The notes under the pieces: model-generated
The model's input: only the letters and a program-made list of their open reading frames with translations
Databases searched by the model: none
What the model was told of the DNA's origin: nothing
Assembly (NCBI RefSeq): GCF_004346265.1
Contig: NZ_SMAP01000001.1
Coordinates: forward strand, 532,105-596,104
DNA length: 64,000 nt
From: Thermomonas haemolytica
GTDB lineage: Bacteria > Pseudomonadota > Gammaproteobacteria > Xanthomonadales > Xanthomonadaceae
Direction: 5' to 3'
Shown: one piece after another, positions 1 through 9,723 of the stretch
Position numbering within the stretch: position 1 is the first letter of the stretch
How the letters are laid out: every line of letters starts with the position of its first letter
Made by a program: the position numbers and the translations under genes

Positions 1-515
1 GCGCGATGGCGATGACCCTGGCCTGCGAGCGTCCCGACCTGATTGCCGCCGCCAGCAGCACCATCATGGCGCTGACCCGGCACATGGCGGCGGCCTGCCA
101 TCCGGCGCAGGGCACGCCGCTGGTGCTGATGAACGGCACCGCCGACCCGCTGGTCAACTTCGACGGCGGCCGCGGCAGCAACCGGATGATGGGCGTTTCC
201 GGGCTGCTGTCGGCGGAGGACACCCTGCGCTTCTGGCGCCGCCTGGACGGCTGCGCCCCGGAGGATGCCGGCACGACCGCGCTGGCGGACGTGGCGCCCG
301 ACGATGGCTCGCGGGTGGTGCGGGTGGATTCGCGCTGCCCGCCCGGCACCGGGGTGCTGCTGTACAAGGTGGACGGCGGCGGCCACCGCATGCCCGACCT
401 CCTCGCCGATGCCCGCCACCCGGCGCTGGTGGACCGCCTGCTGGGGCCGCAGAACCGCGACATCGACGGCCCGCAGCGGATCTGGGACTTCCTCAAGCAA
501 TACGCCCGGCCATGA
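1..515 (+). CDS. LpqC/PHB-depolymerase family esterase, 5' truncated
   Basis: This is the C-terminal part of an alpha/beta-hydrolase of the secreted polyhydroxybutyrate depolymerase/feruloyl esterase (LpqC) family. The frame is open to the window edge, and the first visible residues (AMAMTLACERPD) match the stretch just after the nucleophile elbow, so the ATG at 6 is internal rather than a start. The acid residue is probably the Asp in NGTADPLVNFDGG (about residue 47 from that ATG), and the catalytic His lies in GGGHRMPD near the end. The catalytic Ser and signal peptide lie outside the window. It hydrolyses ester bonds; the real substrate cannot be told. A hairpin spans the stop codon. Family assignment is good, function only general. 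Confidence 0.75.
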   Translation, partial: AMAMTLACERPDLIAAASSTIMALTRHMAAACHPAQGTPLVLMNGTADPLVNFDGGRGSNRMMGVSGLLSAEDTLRFWRRLDGCAPEDAGTTALADVAPDDGSRVVRVDSRCPPGTGVLLYKVDGGGHRMPDLLADARHPALVDRLLGPQNRDIDGPQRIWDFLKQYARP

Positions 516-523
516 GCCGGGCG
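503..523 (+). terminator. Hairpin across the stop codon of the LpqC-like gene
   Basis: An 8-bp perfect stem (503-510 with 516-523) closes a 5-nt loop that contains the TGA stop at 513-515. It sits between this gene and the convergent purA. There is no T-tract, so it may act as a weak terminator or a 3'-end stabiliser. Confidence 0.4.
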
Positions 524-575
524 CATGCAGGCATGGGCACAGCGGCACGCAGCCGCCGGCCCGCGTGGACGGGGC

Positions 576-2054
<1,479 letters not shown>

Positions 2055-2822
2055 TCACTCCATCCGCCGCCGCCGCGCCAGCAGGTCGCGGTCGAGCTGC
2101 AGCAGGTAGCGGAACAGCTTGCGCTGGGCGACCGGGGTGAGGTTGACGAACTCGCAGCCGGCCTGGGTGACATCCGGGCCGAGGTGGCCGCGGCTGATGA
2201 TATGGCGCACCTGCAGGCTCACCTCCACCTCGCCCAGCTCGGGCAGGTCGATCCGGCAGTCGCGCAGCACGTCGCCCACCTGCAGGCGCACCTGCGAGCG
2301 GGTGGCCACCACCGCCAGCCCGCCGCCGCCGATGTCGCGGATGGTGGCATCCACCTCGCGCTCGCGTTCGCCCTCGTCCAGCCGCAGGCGGCAGAACAGG
2401 GTGCCGGCCGGCGGCTCGCGGCGCATGAACTCGCGCCGCTGCAGGTACAGCACGCGCTCGGGGATCGGCAACCGGAACGCGGCGCCATTCTCGAACGCAT
2501 CCAGCAGGGCCGGCCCTGTCGAGAACCGCAGCGCGGCGCGGTCGATGCTGCCCTCGAACCGCAGCAGCGGCGCCGCCAGCCAGGCGTCCTGCACCGAGCG
2601 GCTGGCGGGCACGTCGATCAACAACCCGGCGGCATCCACCTTCAGCAGGATGGTGGGCAGCGCGCTGGCGGTATTGTCCGGGCGCACGCTGAGCGCACTG
2701 CGCTCGCCCACCAGGCGCTGCAGGTGGTGGCGGATCTCGCCCGCGTCGTGGATGTAGAACTTGTCGTAATACCCCTCCAGGTCGGCCACGTCCGGGGCGG
2801 GAAGGTCGGGCAGGTCGCTCAT
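2055..2822 (-). CDS. PilZ-domain flagellar-brake-like protein (YcgR type)
   Basis: This 255-aa cytoplasmic protein has a YcgR-like N-terminal domain followed by a PilZ domain that would bind cyclic di-GMP. The N-terminal half (residues about 15-110) has the alternating strand pattern of the YcgR_N/PilZN fold. The switch motif follows in QRREFMRREPPAG (RxxxR), and DIGGGGLAV supplies the D/NxSxxG-like element with Gly in place of Ser. Such proteins slow or regulate motility, but no flagellar or pilus genes lie nearby. The ATG at 2822 is used because the conserved region begins directly after it. The frame stays open far upstream through the symporter gene, but that stretch is antisense noise. 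The gene ends at a strong terminator. Confidence 0.85.
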   Translation of the reverse strand: MSDLPDLPAPDVADLEGYYDKFYIHDAGEIRHHLQRLVGERSALSVRPDNTASALPTILLKVDAAGLLIDVPASRSVQDAWLAAPLLRFEGSIDRAALRFSTGPALLDAFENGAAFRLPIPERVLYLQRREFMRREPPAGTLFCRLRLDEGEREREVDATIRDIGGGGLAVVATRSQVRLQVGDVLRDCRIDLPELGEVEVSLQVRHIISRGHLGPDVTQAGCEFVNLTPVAQRKLFRYLLQLDRDLLARRRRME

Positions 2823-2866
2823 TCCACCAAGCTTAACGGCAGTGGCCGGCGCCTGCTTGATGGGCG

Positions 2867-4213
2867 TCAGCCGCGGCGGACATCGGGTTCGGCCTGGTCG
2901 CCCTCGGCCAGCCCCACGTTGCTCGGCGCCGCCTCGTAGATCGCCCGGTCCAGGCGCCCGGTTTCCTTCGCCACCAGCACCGGCACCAGCACCTGGCCGG
3001 TGACGTTGGTCATCGTGCGCATCATGTCCAGCACGCGGTCGATCGCGTACAGATAGCCGATCACCTCCAGCGGCAACCCCGCGGCCGACAGCACCACGGT
3101 GGCCATGATCACCGCGGTGCCCGGCACCCCGGCGGTGCCGAAGCTGCCCAGCACCGATGCGAGGGCGATGATCAGGTACTGGGTCAGCGACAGCTCGATC
3201 CCGGCGTACTGCGAGATGAACACCGCCGCCAGCGCCGGATAGATTGCGCCGCAGCCGTCCATCTTGATGGTGGCGCCCAGCGGCACCGCGAACGCCGCGT
3301 AGTCTTTGTCGACACCCAGGTTGTGGGTGGCGCTGCGCAGCGAGACCGGCAGCGCCGCGAAGCTGCTGGAGGCCACGAACCCCACCTCCATCGCCGGCGC
3401 CGCGCCGCGGAAGAACCTCAGCGGGTTCAGGCCGTGCGCCAGCAGCAAGGCGCTGTACACCACCACGATGTGGAAGGCGCAGGCCGCGTACAGCGCCAGC
3501 ACGAAGTTCAGCAGCGGACGCAGCTGCTCGAAGCCGTAGCCGCCCACCAGCGCGGCGATCAGGCCGAAGGTGCCCAGCGGGGTGAACTCCAGCACGTAGC
3601 GGGTGACCTGGATCATCACCTCGCTGGCCTCGCCCACCAGCTTGCGCACGCCGGCGACCTTCTCGCCCAGCTTCACCATCGCGAAGCCCACCAGGCCGGC
3701 GAAGAAGATCACCTGCAGCACGGTCCCGCTGCGCGGCACCAGCACCTTGGTGCCGTCCGCCAGCTTTGCCGTGGCGGCACCGCCCAGGGCCTGGAACGGA
3801 TTGGCCGGCACCAGGTTCAGCAGCATGTCCAGCGCGCCTGGCACCTGCTTGGGCGAATAGTCGGATGCGATCTTCAGCGTCCCCACCCCGGTCCCGGGCT
3901 GGATGATCCAGCCGAATGCCAACCCCACCCCCACCGCCAGCACCGCGGTGATCGCGAACCACAGGAAAGTGCGCCCGGCCAGCGCCGCGATCGACGCCTT
4001 GCCGCTGAGCGAGGCCACCGCGTTGATCACCGCGAAGAACACCAGCGGCACCGCGATCATCGAGATCAGGGTGACGTAGAGGTCGCCGACCGGCCCGAAC
4101 CAGGTCTCGGCGTCCTTGCCGAACGCCCAGCCGGCCAGCGCGCCCAGCACGAAGCCGAGCAGCACGCGCTTCCAGAACTTGATGCGGAACCACCAGTCGA
4201 ACATGCGGGCCAT
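2867..4213 (-). CDS. Dicarboxylate/amino acid:cation symporter (DAACS family)
   Basis: This is an integral inner-membrane secondary transporter of about 448 aa with the eight-helix, two-hairpin plan of GltP/DctA/TcyP proteins. It starts with a basic amphipathic segment and a first helix (LLGFVLGALAGWAFG). Hairpin 1 is visible as SSSFAALPVSL and hairpin 2 as GTAGVPGTAVIM. The ion/substrate motif, normally NMDGT, reads KMDGC here (about residues 315-319) and is followed by GAIYP, which recalls cystine-type TcyP members more than C4-dicarboxylate carriers. The substrate is therefore open. Possible starts are GTG at 4234, ATG at 4213 or ATG at 4204; none has a convincing ribosome site. It is transcribed away from the phosphatase gene. 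Confidence 0.88.
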   Translation of the reverse strand: MARMFDWWFRIKFWKRVLLGFVLGALAGWAFGKDAETWFGPVGDLYVTLISMIAVPLVFFAVINAVASLSGKASIAALAGRTFLWFAITAVLAVGVGLAFGWIIQPGTGVGTLKIASDYSPKQVPGALDMLLNLVPANPFQALGGAATAKLADGTKVLVPRSGTVLQVIFFAGLVGFAMVKLGEKVAGVRKLVGEASEVMIQVTRYVLEFTPLGTFGLIAALVGGYGFEQLRPLLNFVLALYAACAFHIVVVYSALLLAHGLNPLRFFRGAAPAMEVGFVASSSFAALPVSLRSATHNLGVDKDYAAFAVPLGATIKMDGCGAIYPALAAVFISQYAGIELSLTQYLIIALASVLGSFGTAGVPGTAVIMATVVLSAAGLPLEVIGYLYAIDRVLDMMRTMTNVTGQVLVPVLVAKETGRLDRAIYEAAPSNVGLAEGDQAEPDVRRG

Positions 4214-4302
4214 CCGGGCTTGGTCGGCCTGCACGATACCCGACCCGCCGCCGCGCGTCAGCGCGCGGACGTCCCTGCAATCCCACCGACACCACGACCG
4301 GT

Positions 4303-4308
4303 GATAAT
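4303..4308 (+). promoter_or_regulatory. Possible -10 box directly before the phosphatase ATG
   Basis: GATAAT at 4303-4308 is close to the sigma70 -10 consensus and is preceded by GGT, but ends only 6 nt before the ATG at 4315. If used, transcription would start at about the A of the ATG, giving a leaderless mRNA. No good -35 hexamer is seen at the right distance, so this is tentative. Confidence 0.3.
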
Positions 4309-4314
4309 GCCGGC

Positions 4315-6045
4315 ATGAAGATTCCGCATACCCCTGCCCGATCCCGCCTGCTGCCGTTGGCCGGCAGCCTGCTGCTGGCCGCCTGCGCCAGCACCAGCCC
4401 CCTCCCGCACGCCGCCGCCCCGGTCGGCCCCCAGGCCGCCGCGCTGCACGTGGACGTGCCCGCCATCCGGCATCCGGACGGCGAGACCCCGCAATGGTGG
4501 TACCGCGCCGGCGCCGCCCAGGCCGCGGAGCGCGGCGCCATGAACGGCCGCGCCAAGAACGTGATCGTGTTCCTCGGCGACGGCATGAGCCTGGCCACGG
4601 TGGCCGCCGCGCGCATCCTGGAAGGCCAGCGCAAGGGCAGCAGCGGCGAGGAAAACCGCCTGGCTTGGGAGACCTTCCCGGACACCGCGCTGAGCAAGAC
4701 CTACAACACCAATTCCCAGACCCCGGACTCGGCCGGCACCATGAGCGCGATCGCCACCGGCGCCAAGACCCGGCTGGGCGTGCTCAGCATCGGCCAGAGC
4801 GCGCCGCGCGGCGACTGCAAGGCGGCGCTGGCCACCCCGCTGCTGACCCTGTGGGAGCTGGCGGCGTCCGCCGGCATGGCGACCGGCGTGGTCACCACCA
4901 CCCGCGTCACCCATGCCACCCCGGCCGCGACCTTCAGCCACAGCGCCGACCGCAACTGGGAAACCGATGCCGACCTGCCGCAGGAGGCGCAGGCCGAGGG
5001 TTGCATCGACATCGCCCGGCAGATGGTGGAATCGCCGTACGGCAACGGCCCCGACGTGCTGATGGGCGGCGGCCGCGTGAACCTGATGCCGGTCAGCCAG
5101 CGCGACCCGGAGTACGACGACAAAGTCGGCGCGCGCCTGGACGGCCGCGACCTGATCGCCGAATGGCAGCAGCGCCACCCCGGCGGGGCCTACGTCTGGA
5201 ACGCGGCGCAGCTGCGCGCGGCGCCGGCCGACAAGCCGCTGCTGGGCCTGTTCGAGCCCGACCACATGCACTACGAGCACGACCGCCCGCAGGACCCCGC
5301 AGGCGAACCCTCGCTGGCGGAGATGACCCGCGCCGCGATCACCCGCCTGGCGCGCAACCCGGACGGCTACGTGCTGCTGGTGGAAGGCGGCCGCATCGAC
5401 CACGCCCACCACTCCGGCAACGCTTTCCGCGCGCTGGACGAAACCATCGCGTTCTCCGACGCGGTGCGCGCCGCCACCGAGATGACCTCGCCGCAGGACA
5501 CCCTGATCCTGGTCACCGCCGACCACTCGCACACCCTGACCTTCGCCGGCTATCCCGCCCGCGGCAACCCGATCCTGGGCAAGGTCAAGGGCGGCAGCGG
5601 CGAAGATGCCGACCCCACCCAGCTGGCGCGCGACGCCAGCGGCCTGCCCTACACCACCCTGAGCTATGCCAACGGCCCCGGCTACACCGGCGCCAGCGCG
5701 CGCCAGCCGGAAGGCCCCAAGCACTTCGAGCACTGGATGGAAGACGTGCGCCCCGCACACGGCCGCCCGGACCTGACCCACGTGGACACCGAGGACCCGG
5801 ACTACATGCAGGAAGCGCTGGTACCGACGAAGTCGGAAACCCACGGCGGCGAAGACGTCGGCATCTGGGCCAGCGGCCCCGGCAGCACCGCGGTGCGCGG
5901 CTCGCTGGAGGAAAACGCGATCTACCACGTCCTGCTGCAGGCCACCCCGCGCCTACGCGCGGCGGCCTGCGCGCACCAGCTGTGCGACGGCAACGGGGTC
6001 CCGGTGACCCTGCCCGACCCCAAGGCCGTGGCCACGCCGCGCTGA
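4315..6045 (+). CDS. Alkaline phosphatase, lipoprotein form
   Basis: A phosphomonoesterase of the alkaline phosphatase superfamily, 576 aa. The N-terminus is a lipoprotein signal with lipobox LAAC and Cys24 as the acylation site, so the enzyme is probably anchored in the outer membrane facing the periplasm or exterior. Metal ligand and nucleophile motifs are clear: FLGDGMS (first metal site), PDSAGTMSAIATGAKT with Ser139 as nucleophile, VEGGRIDHAHHSGN and TADHSHTLTFAGY. It should release phosphate from organic esters. It lies alone, divergent from the symporter and followed by a strong hairpin. A GATAAT box sits only 6 nt before the ATG. No Pho box is recognisable by eye. Confidence 0.93.
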   Translation: MKIPHTPARSRLLPLAGSLLLAACASTSPLPHAAAPVGPQAAALHVDVPAIRHPDGETPQWWYRAGAAQAAERGAMNGRAKNVIVFLGDGMSLATVAAARILEGQRKGSSGEENRLAWETFPDTALSKTYNTNSQTPDSAGTMSAIATGAKTRLGVLSIGQSAPRGDCKAALATPLLTLWELAASAGMATGVVTTTRVTHATPAATFSHSADRNWETDADLPQEAQAEGCIDIARQMVESPYGNGPDVLMGGGRVNLMPVSQRDPEYDDKVGARLDGRDLIAEWQQRHPGGAYVWNAAQLRAAPADKPLLGLFEPDHMHYEHDRPQDPAGEPSLAEMTRAAITRLARNPDGYVLLVEGGRIDHAHHSGNAFRALDETIAFSDAVRAATEMTSPQDTLILVTADHSHTLTFAGYPARGNPILGKVKGGSGEDADPTQLARDASGLPYTTLSYANGPGYTGASARQPEGPKHFEHWMEDVRPAHGRPDLTHVDTEDPDYMQEALVPTKSETHGGEDVGIWASGPGSTAVRGSLEENAIYHVLLQATPRLRAAACAHQLCDGNGVPVTLPDPKAVATPR

Positions 6046-6064
6046 GCGCATCCGCACGCGAATA

Positions 6065-6089
6065 CGCCACGCCGCACACCGGCGTGGCG
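6065..6089. terminator. Bidirectional hairpin between phosphatase and hemJ
   Basis: A perfect 10-bp stem (6065-6074 with 6080-6089) with a 5-nt loop lies 20 nt after the phosphatase stop and 18 nt beyond the end of the convergent hemJ gene. It lacks a T-tract on either side. Confidence 0.6.
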
Positions 6090-6106
6090 CTGCGTGAAAC
6101 GCGTAG

Positions 6107-6526
6107 TCAGAACGGCTTGGCCAGCACCAGATAGACCACCATCACCAGCAGCAGCACCGGCAGTTCGTTGAACCAGCGCAGGGCACCGGACGAAGGCAAC
6201 GGGTGCCCGGCGGCGTTGCGCTTGAGCAGGCGCCCGGCGACCACGAAATGCGCCAGCAGCAACGCCACCAGCGCCAGCTTGGCGTGCAGCCAGCCGCCGC
6301 CGATGTGGAAATGCAGCCACAGCGCCAGCCCCAGCACGAAGGCGATGCCGAACATCACGTGGCCGAAGCGGTACAACCGCCGCCCCATCAGCAGAAGGCG
6401 CTCGCGCACGGCGGGCACGTCGCCGGCCTCGGCCAGGTTGACCAGGATGCGCGGCAGGTAGAACACCGTGGACATCCAGGCGATCACGAACACCAGGTGG
6501 AACGTCTTGGTCAGCAGGTAGGCCAT
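6107..6526 (-). CDS. hemJ: HemJ-type protoporphyrinogen oxidase (UPF0093/CopD-like)
   Basis: A 139-aa four-helix inner-membrane protein of the HemJ/UPF0093 family, the protoporphyrinogen IX oxidase of many bacteria that lack HemG and HemY. Diagnostic points are the N-terminal MAYLLTKTFHLVFVIAW with the conserved His10, the FYLPRI motif, RLYRFGH, GWLHAKLALV and the C-terminal RWFNELPVLLL...VYLVLAKPF. Length matches the family (about 140-150 aa). The ATG at 6526 fits the conserved N-terminus; upstream codons in frame are not conserved. Homologues are often labelled CopD, but the full motif set favours HemJ. No other heme gene is adjacent. Confidence 0.82.
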   Translation of the reverse strand: MAYLLTKTFHLVFVIAWMSTVFYLPRILVNLAEAGDVPAVRERLLLMGRRLYRFGHVMFGIAFVLGLALWLHFHIGGGWLHAKLALVALLLAHFVVAGRLLKRNAAGHPLPSSGALRWFNELPVLLLVMVVYLVLAKPF

Positions 6527-6644
6527 GGCAGGTCCGTCATGCCCGCACAGCGGGGCTTGGGCTTTTGATTCTTGCATGCCGCCTCGGTCAAGCTGAAGCA
6601 CGCCGCCTGCCCGCGCAGGCCCGACCTCGCCCCCCCCGGAAGCC

Positions 6645-7238
6645 ATGACCAAGACCTACGACCGCGCTTATTTCGACCGCTGGTACCGCCATGGCGGGAT
6701 CGGCCACGCCGCGCGCCTGGCGCGCAAGGTGCAGCTGGCGGTGGCGACCGCCGAATACCACCTGGAACGGCCGATCCGCAGCGTGCTGGACATCGGCTGC
6801 GGCGAAGGCGCGTGGCGCGCGCCGCTGCTGAAGCTGCGCCCGAACGTACGCTACCTGGGCTTCGACAGCAGCGATTACGCCGTCGCCCGCTACGGCCGCA
6901 GCCGCAACCTGCACCTGGCGCGCTTCGCCGATTTCGCCCACCTGCGCCCCTGCCCGCCGGTCGACCTGCTGGTGTGCAGCGACGTGCTGCATTACCTCGA
7001 CACCCGCGAGCTGGACCGCGGCCTGCCGGCGCTGGCCGAGCTGTGCGGCGGGGTGGCCTTCATCGAGGTGTTCGCGCGCGGCGACGGCGCGGAAGGCGAC
7101 GAACACGAGTTCAAGCAGCGGCCGGCGGCGTTCTACCGCGAGCGCCTGCGCGCGCTCGGCCTGCAGCCGCTGGGCTCGCACTGCTGGCTGTCGGCAGCAC
7201 TGGCAACACACGCCACGGCGCTGGAACTGCCCGGCTGA
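6645..7238 (+). CDS. Class I SAM-dependent methyltransferase
   Basis: A small cytosolic methyltransferase of 197 aa with the Rossmann fold. Motif I is VLDIGCGEGAWRAPLL (residues 47-62). The acidic residue of motif II is in LGFDSSDYA, and motif IV is DLLVCSDVLHYL. The N-terminus YDRAYFDRWYRHG is typical of bacterial methyltransferases labelled only by domain. The substrate cannot be inferred. It is divergent from hemJ (118 bp apart) and 102 bp ahead of the PHA depolymerase gene. The start fits a Xanthomonadaceae-like N-terminus (MTKTYDRAYF), with a short GGAAG purine stretch just upstream. Confidence 0.88.
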   Translation: MTKTYDRAYFDRWYRHGGIGHAARLARKVQLAVATAEYHLERPIRSVLDIGCGEGAWRAPLLKLRPNVRYLGFDSSDYAVARYGRSRNLHLARFADFAHLRPCPPVDLLVCSDVLHYLDTRELDRGLPALAELCGGVAFIEVFARGDGAEGDEHEFKQRPAAFYRERLRALGLQPLGSHCWLSAALATHATALELPG

Positions 7239-7295
7239 ACGCAGGCCGGGCGCGGCCCGGAAGCGCGACCGCCGTCACGTCCGCTTGCCGCGCCT

Positions 7296-7306
7296 GCGCT
7301 ATGCTG
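7296..7306 (+). promoter_or_regulatory. Possible -10 region of phaZ (shared GCGCTATGCTG motif)
   Basis: The 11-mer GCGCTATGCTG lies 35 nt before the phaZ ATG and contains TATGCT, a plausible -10 hexamer. The same 11-mer stands 23 nt before the cyclophilin gene at 8649-8659. No matching -35 element can be seen. Confidence 0.3.
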
Positions 7307-7340
7307 CAGCGCCGCAATCCAGGCCAGGGACCCCACCGCG

Positions 7341-8624
7341 ATGCTGCTGTACGAACTGCACGAACTCTGGCGCGCCGGACTGGCCCCATATGCCTACTGG
7401 GCCGATGCCGGCGCCAAGATGTATTCCGCCCACGACAGCTGGCTGGCGGCACTGCCGGGCGCGCAGCGCACCGCGGCCGCGTTCGAGCTGATGTACCGGC
7501 TGGGCAAGGAATACGAGAAGCCCGAATTCGGCATCCACCAGATCGAGGTGGACGGCGTGCCGATCCCGGTGGTCGAGCGGGTGGAGCTGGAGCAGCCGTT
7601 CTGCCGGCTGCTGCGCTTCAAGCGCTACCACGACCAGGCCGATGGCCTGGCGCGGATGAAGGACGACCCCACCGTGCTGGTGGTGGCGCCGCTGTCCGGG
7701 CACCACGCCACCCTGCTGCGCGACACCGTGCGCACCCTGCTGGCCGACCACAAGGTGTACATCACCGACTGGACCGACGCGCGCATGGTGCCGCACGCGC
7801 AGGGCGCGTTCACGCTGGACGACTACGTGGCCTACGTGCAGGCCTTCATCCGTCACATCGGCGCCGCCAACCTGCACGTGATCAGCGTGTGCCAGCCCAC
7901 CGTGCCGGTGCTGGCCGCAGTGTCGCTGATGGCGGCGCGCGGCGAACCGCTGCCGCGCACGATGACGATGATGGGCGGCCCGATCGATACCCGGCAGTCG
8001 CCCACCGCGGTCAACAACCTCGCCACCCGCCAGCCGCTATGGTGGTTCGAGAACAACGTCATCCACAGCGTGCCGGCCAACTACCCCGGCGCCGGCCGCC
8101 GCGTGTATCCCGGCTTCCTGCAGCACCTTGGGTTCGTGGCGATGAACCCCGAGCGCCACGGCATGTCGCACTGGGACTTCTACCAGGACCTGGTCAAGGG
8201 CGACCTGGAATCGGCCGAGGCGCACCGCCGCTTCTACGACGAATACAACGCGGTGCTGGACATGCCCGCCGAGTACTACCTCGACACCATCCGCGTGGTG
8301 TTCCAGCAGCACCTGCTGCCGCGCGGGCTGTGGGACGTGGCCGGCGAGCGGGTGGACCCCGCGCGGATCCGCGACTGCGCGCTGCTCACGGTCGAAGGCG
8401 AGCTGGACGACATCTCCGGCCAGGGCCAGACCCGCGCCGCGCACGCGCTGTGCACCGGCATCCCGCAGGCCTCTCACCGCCACCTCACGGCGGAAGGCGC
8501 CGGCCATTACGGCATCTTCAGCGGCCGTCGCTGGCGCACCCAGGTGTACCCGCAGGTGCGCGACTTCATCCGCGCCCACACCAACGCGCCCGCACCCCGC
8601 GGCAGGCGCACGCGCAAGGCCTGA
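7341..8624 (+). CDS. phaZ: Intracellular polyhydroxyalkanoate depolymerase
   Basis: A 427-aa enzyme of the intracellular PHB depolymerase family that breaks down stored poly-3-hydroxybutyrate granules. It has no signal peptide. The catalytic box is ISVCQPTVP with Cys184 at the nucleophile position, as in the Cupriavidus-type enzymes that use Cys instead of Ser. Other family marks are the N-terminal MLLYELHELWRAG, PLSGHHATLLRDTV (oxyanion region), ITDWTDARMVP, and the C-terminal PHB_depo_C segment ending in GAGHYGIFSGRRWR with the likely catalytic His. No PHA synthase gene (phaC) is in view. The first gene of the window is a second PHB-depolymerase-like enzyme, but of the secreted type. Confidence 0.92.
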   Translation: MLLYELHELWRAGLAPYAYWADAGAKMYSAHDSWLAALPGAQRTAAAFELMYRLGKEYEKPEFGIHQIEVDGVPIPVVERVELEQPFCRLLRFKRYHDQADGLARMKDDPTVLVVAPLSGHHATLLRDTVRTLLADHKVYITDWTDARMVPHAQGAFTLDDYVAYVQAFIRHIGAANLHVISVCQPTVPVLAAVSLMAARGEPLPRTMTMMGGPIDTRQSPTAVNNLATRQPLWWFENNVIHSVPANYPGAGRRVYPGFLQHLGFVAMNPERHGMSHWDFYQDLVKGDLESAEAHRRFYDEYNAVLDMPAEYYLDTIRVVFQQHLLPRGLWDVAGERVDPARIRDCALLTVEGELDDISGQGQTRAAHALCTGIPQASHRHLTAEGAGHYGIFSGRRWRTQVYPQVRDFIRAHTNAPAPRGRRTRKA

Positions 8625-8648
8625 GGGCGGCCGGCGGCGATCGTCCGC

Positions 8649-8659
8649 GCGCTATGCTG
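8649..8659 (+). promoter_or_regulatory. Possible -10 region of the cyclophilin gene (GCGCTATGCTG)
   Basis: Second copy of the 11-mer seen before phaZ; TATGCT at 8653-8658 is the candidate -10 hexamer, 23 nt before the ATG at 8682. No -35 match is visible. Confidence 0.3.
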
Positions 8660-8681
8660 GGCATCTGACCACCGGAGCCCG

Positions 8682-9611
8682 ATGATGCGCGCCACCCTGC
8701 TTGCCACCGCCCTGCTCGCCCTGCTGACCGCCGACCTGCACGCCGCGGAGGCCGCGCAGCCTGCCAAGCGCAAATCCGCGCAGGAAATCATCGATGCCGC
8801 CCCGGCCAGCGCCTGGCGCGACCTCGATCCCGCCAACACCCTGTACATGGAGCTGCCCGCCGGGCGGGTGGTGATCGAACTGGCCCCCGGCTTCGCGCCG
8901 GAGCACGTGGCGAACATCAAGACGATGGCCAAGGGCCGGTTCTGGGACGGGCTGAACATCTACCGCTCGCAGGACAATTTCGTGGTGCAGTTCGGCGACC
9001 CCGACGGCGAGGACGCCGGCAAGGCCAAGCCCTATCCGCCCGGCACCCGCACCCACCTGCCGGCCGAGTTCACCCGCAGCGACCAGGGCGTGCGCTTCGA
9101 CCGCCTGCCGGACGCGGACGGCTGGGCGCCGCAGGTCGGCTTCGTGGACGGCTTCCCCGCCGCGCGCGACCCCAAGGCCGGCAAGGTATGGATGGCGCAC
9201 TGCTACGGCGTGGTCGGCGCCGGCCGCAACACGCCGCCGGACAGCAGCATCGGCGCCGAGCTCTACGTGGTGATCGGCCAGGCCCCGCGCGCGCTGGACC
9301 ACCAGCTGACCGTGGTCGGACGCGTGGTGAAGGGCATGGAGCTGCTCAGCGTGATCCCGCGCGGGCCCGCCCCGATGGGCTTCTACACCGACCCCAAGCA
9401 GCGCACGCCGATCCTTTCGATCAAGCTGGCCAGCGAGGTGCCGAAAGCCGAGCGCACCCGGCTGCAGCTGCTGCGCACCGACAGCCAGGCCTTCCGCGAC
9501 GCCACCGAGGCGCGCCGCAACCGGGTGGACGATTTCTACACCCAGCCGGCCGGCCATATCGACCTGTGCAACGTGCCGCTGCCGGTGCGCGAAGCCCCCG
9601 CCGCGCGCTGA
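8682..9611 (+). CDS. Exported cyclophilin-type peptidylprolyl isomerase
   Basis: A 309-aa protein with a Sec signal peptide ([21 protein letters not shown]) and a cyclophilin-type core, so probably a periplasmic prolyl isomerase or chaperone. The core starts at [32 protein letters not shown], with the FWDG..YR pattern of family members, and continues through [11 protein letters not shown] and [17 protein letters not shown] to a [12 protein letters not shown] segment. The fold has long insertions and a C-terminal tail of about 60 residues, making it longer than the usual 170-190 aa. Substrate residues of classical cyclophilins are only partly kept, so activity is uncertain. Start may be the ATG at 8682 or 8685. 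Confidence 0.85.
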   Translation: MMRATLLATALLALLTADLHAAEAAQPAKRKSAQEIIDAAPASAWRDLDPANTLYMELPAGRVVIELAPGFAPEHVANIKTMAKGRFWDGLNIYRSQDNFVVQFGDPDGEDAGKAKPYPPGTRTHLPAEFTRSDQGVRFDRLPDADGWAPQVGFVDGFPAARDPKAGKVWMAHCYGVVGAGRNTPPDSSIGAELYVVIGQAPRALDHQLTVVGRVVKGMELLSVIPRGPAPMGFYTDPKQRTPILSIKLASEVPKAERTRLQLLRTDSQAFRDATEARRNRVDDFYTQPAGHIDLCNVPLPVREAPAAR

Positions 9612-9655
9612 TCCCGACGGCGCATCTGCACGCGGAATGATGCGGTTGCGATGAC

Positions 9656-9685
9656 GCGCAAGGCGGCCGGAGGGCCGCCTTGCGC
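9656..9685. terminator. Strong 13-bp hairpin between cyclophilin and TonB receptor genes
   Basis: A perfect 13-bp stem (9656-9668 with 9673-9685) and a 4-nt loop separate the convergent cyclophilin and receptor genes. No T-run follows, but the position fits a bidirectional terminator. Confidence 0.65.
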
Positions 9686-9723
9686 ATGGCCCGGCACCGT
9701 CCCGGGCGTCCCGGTGCCGCGGC

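Noticed and set aside
2823..4697. Long N-terminal extension in frame with the PilZ gene
   Set aside because: The frame is open through the symporter gene but on a different frame of the same strand; homology begins only at the ATG 2822.
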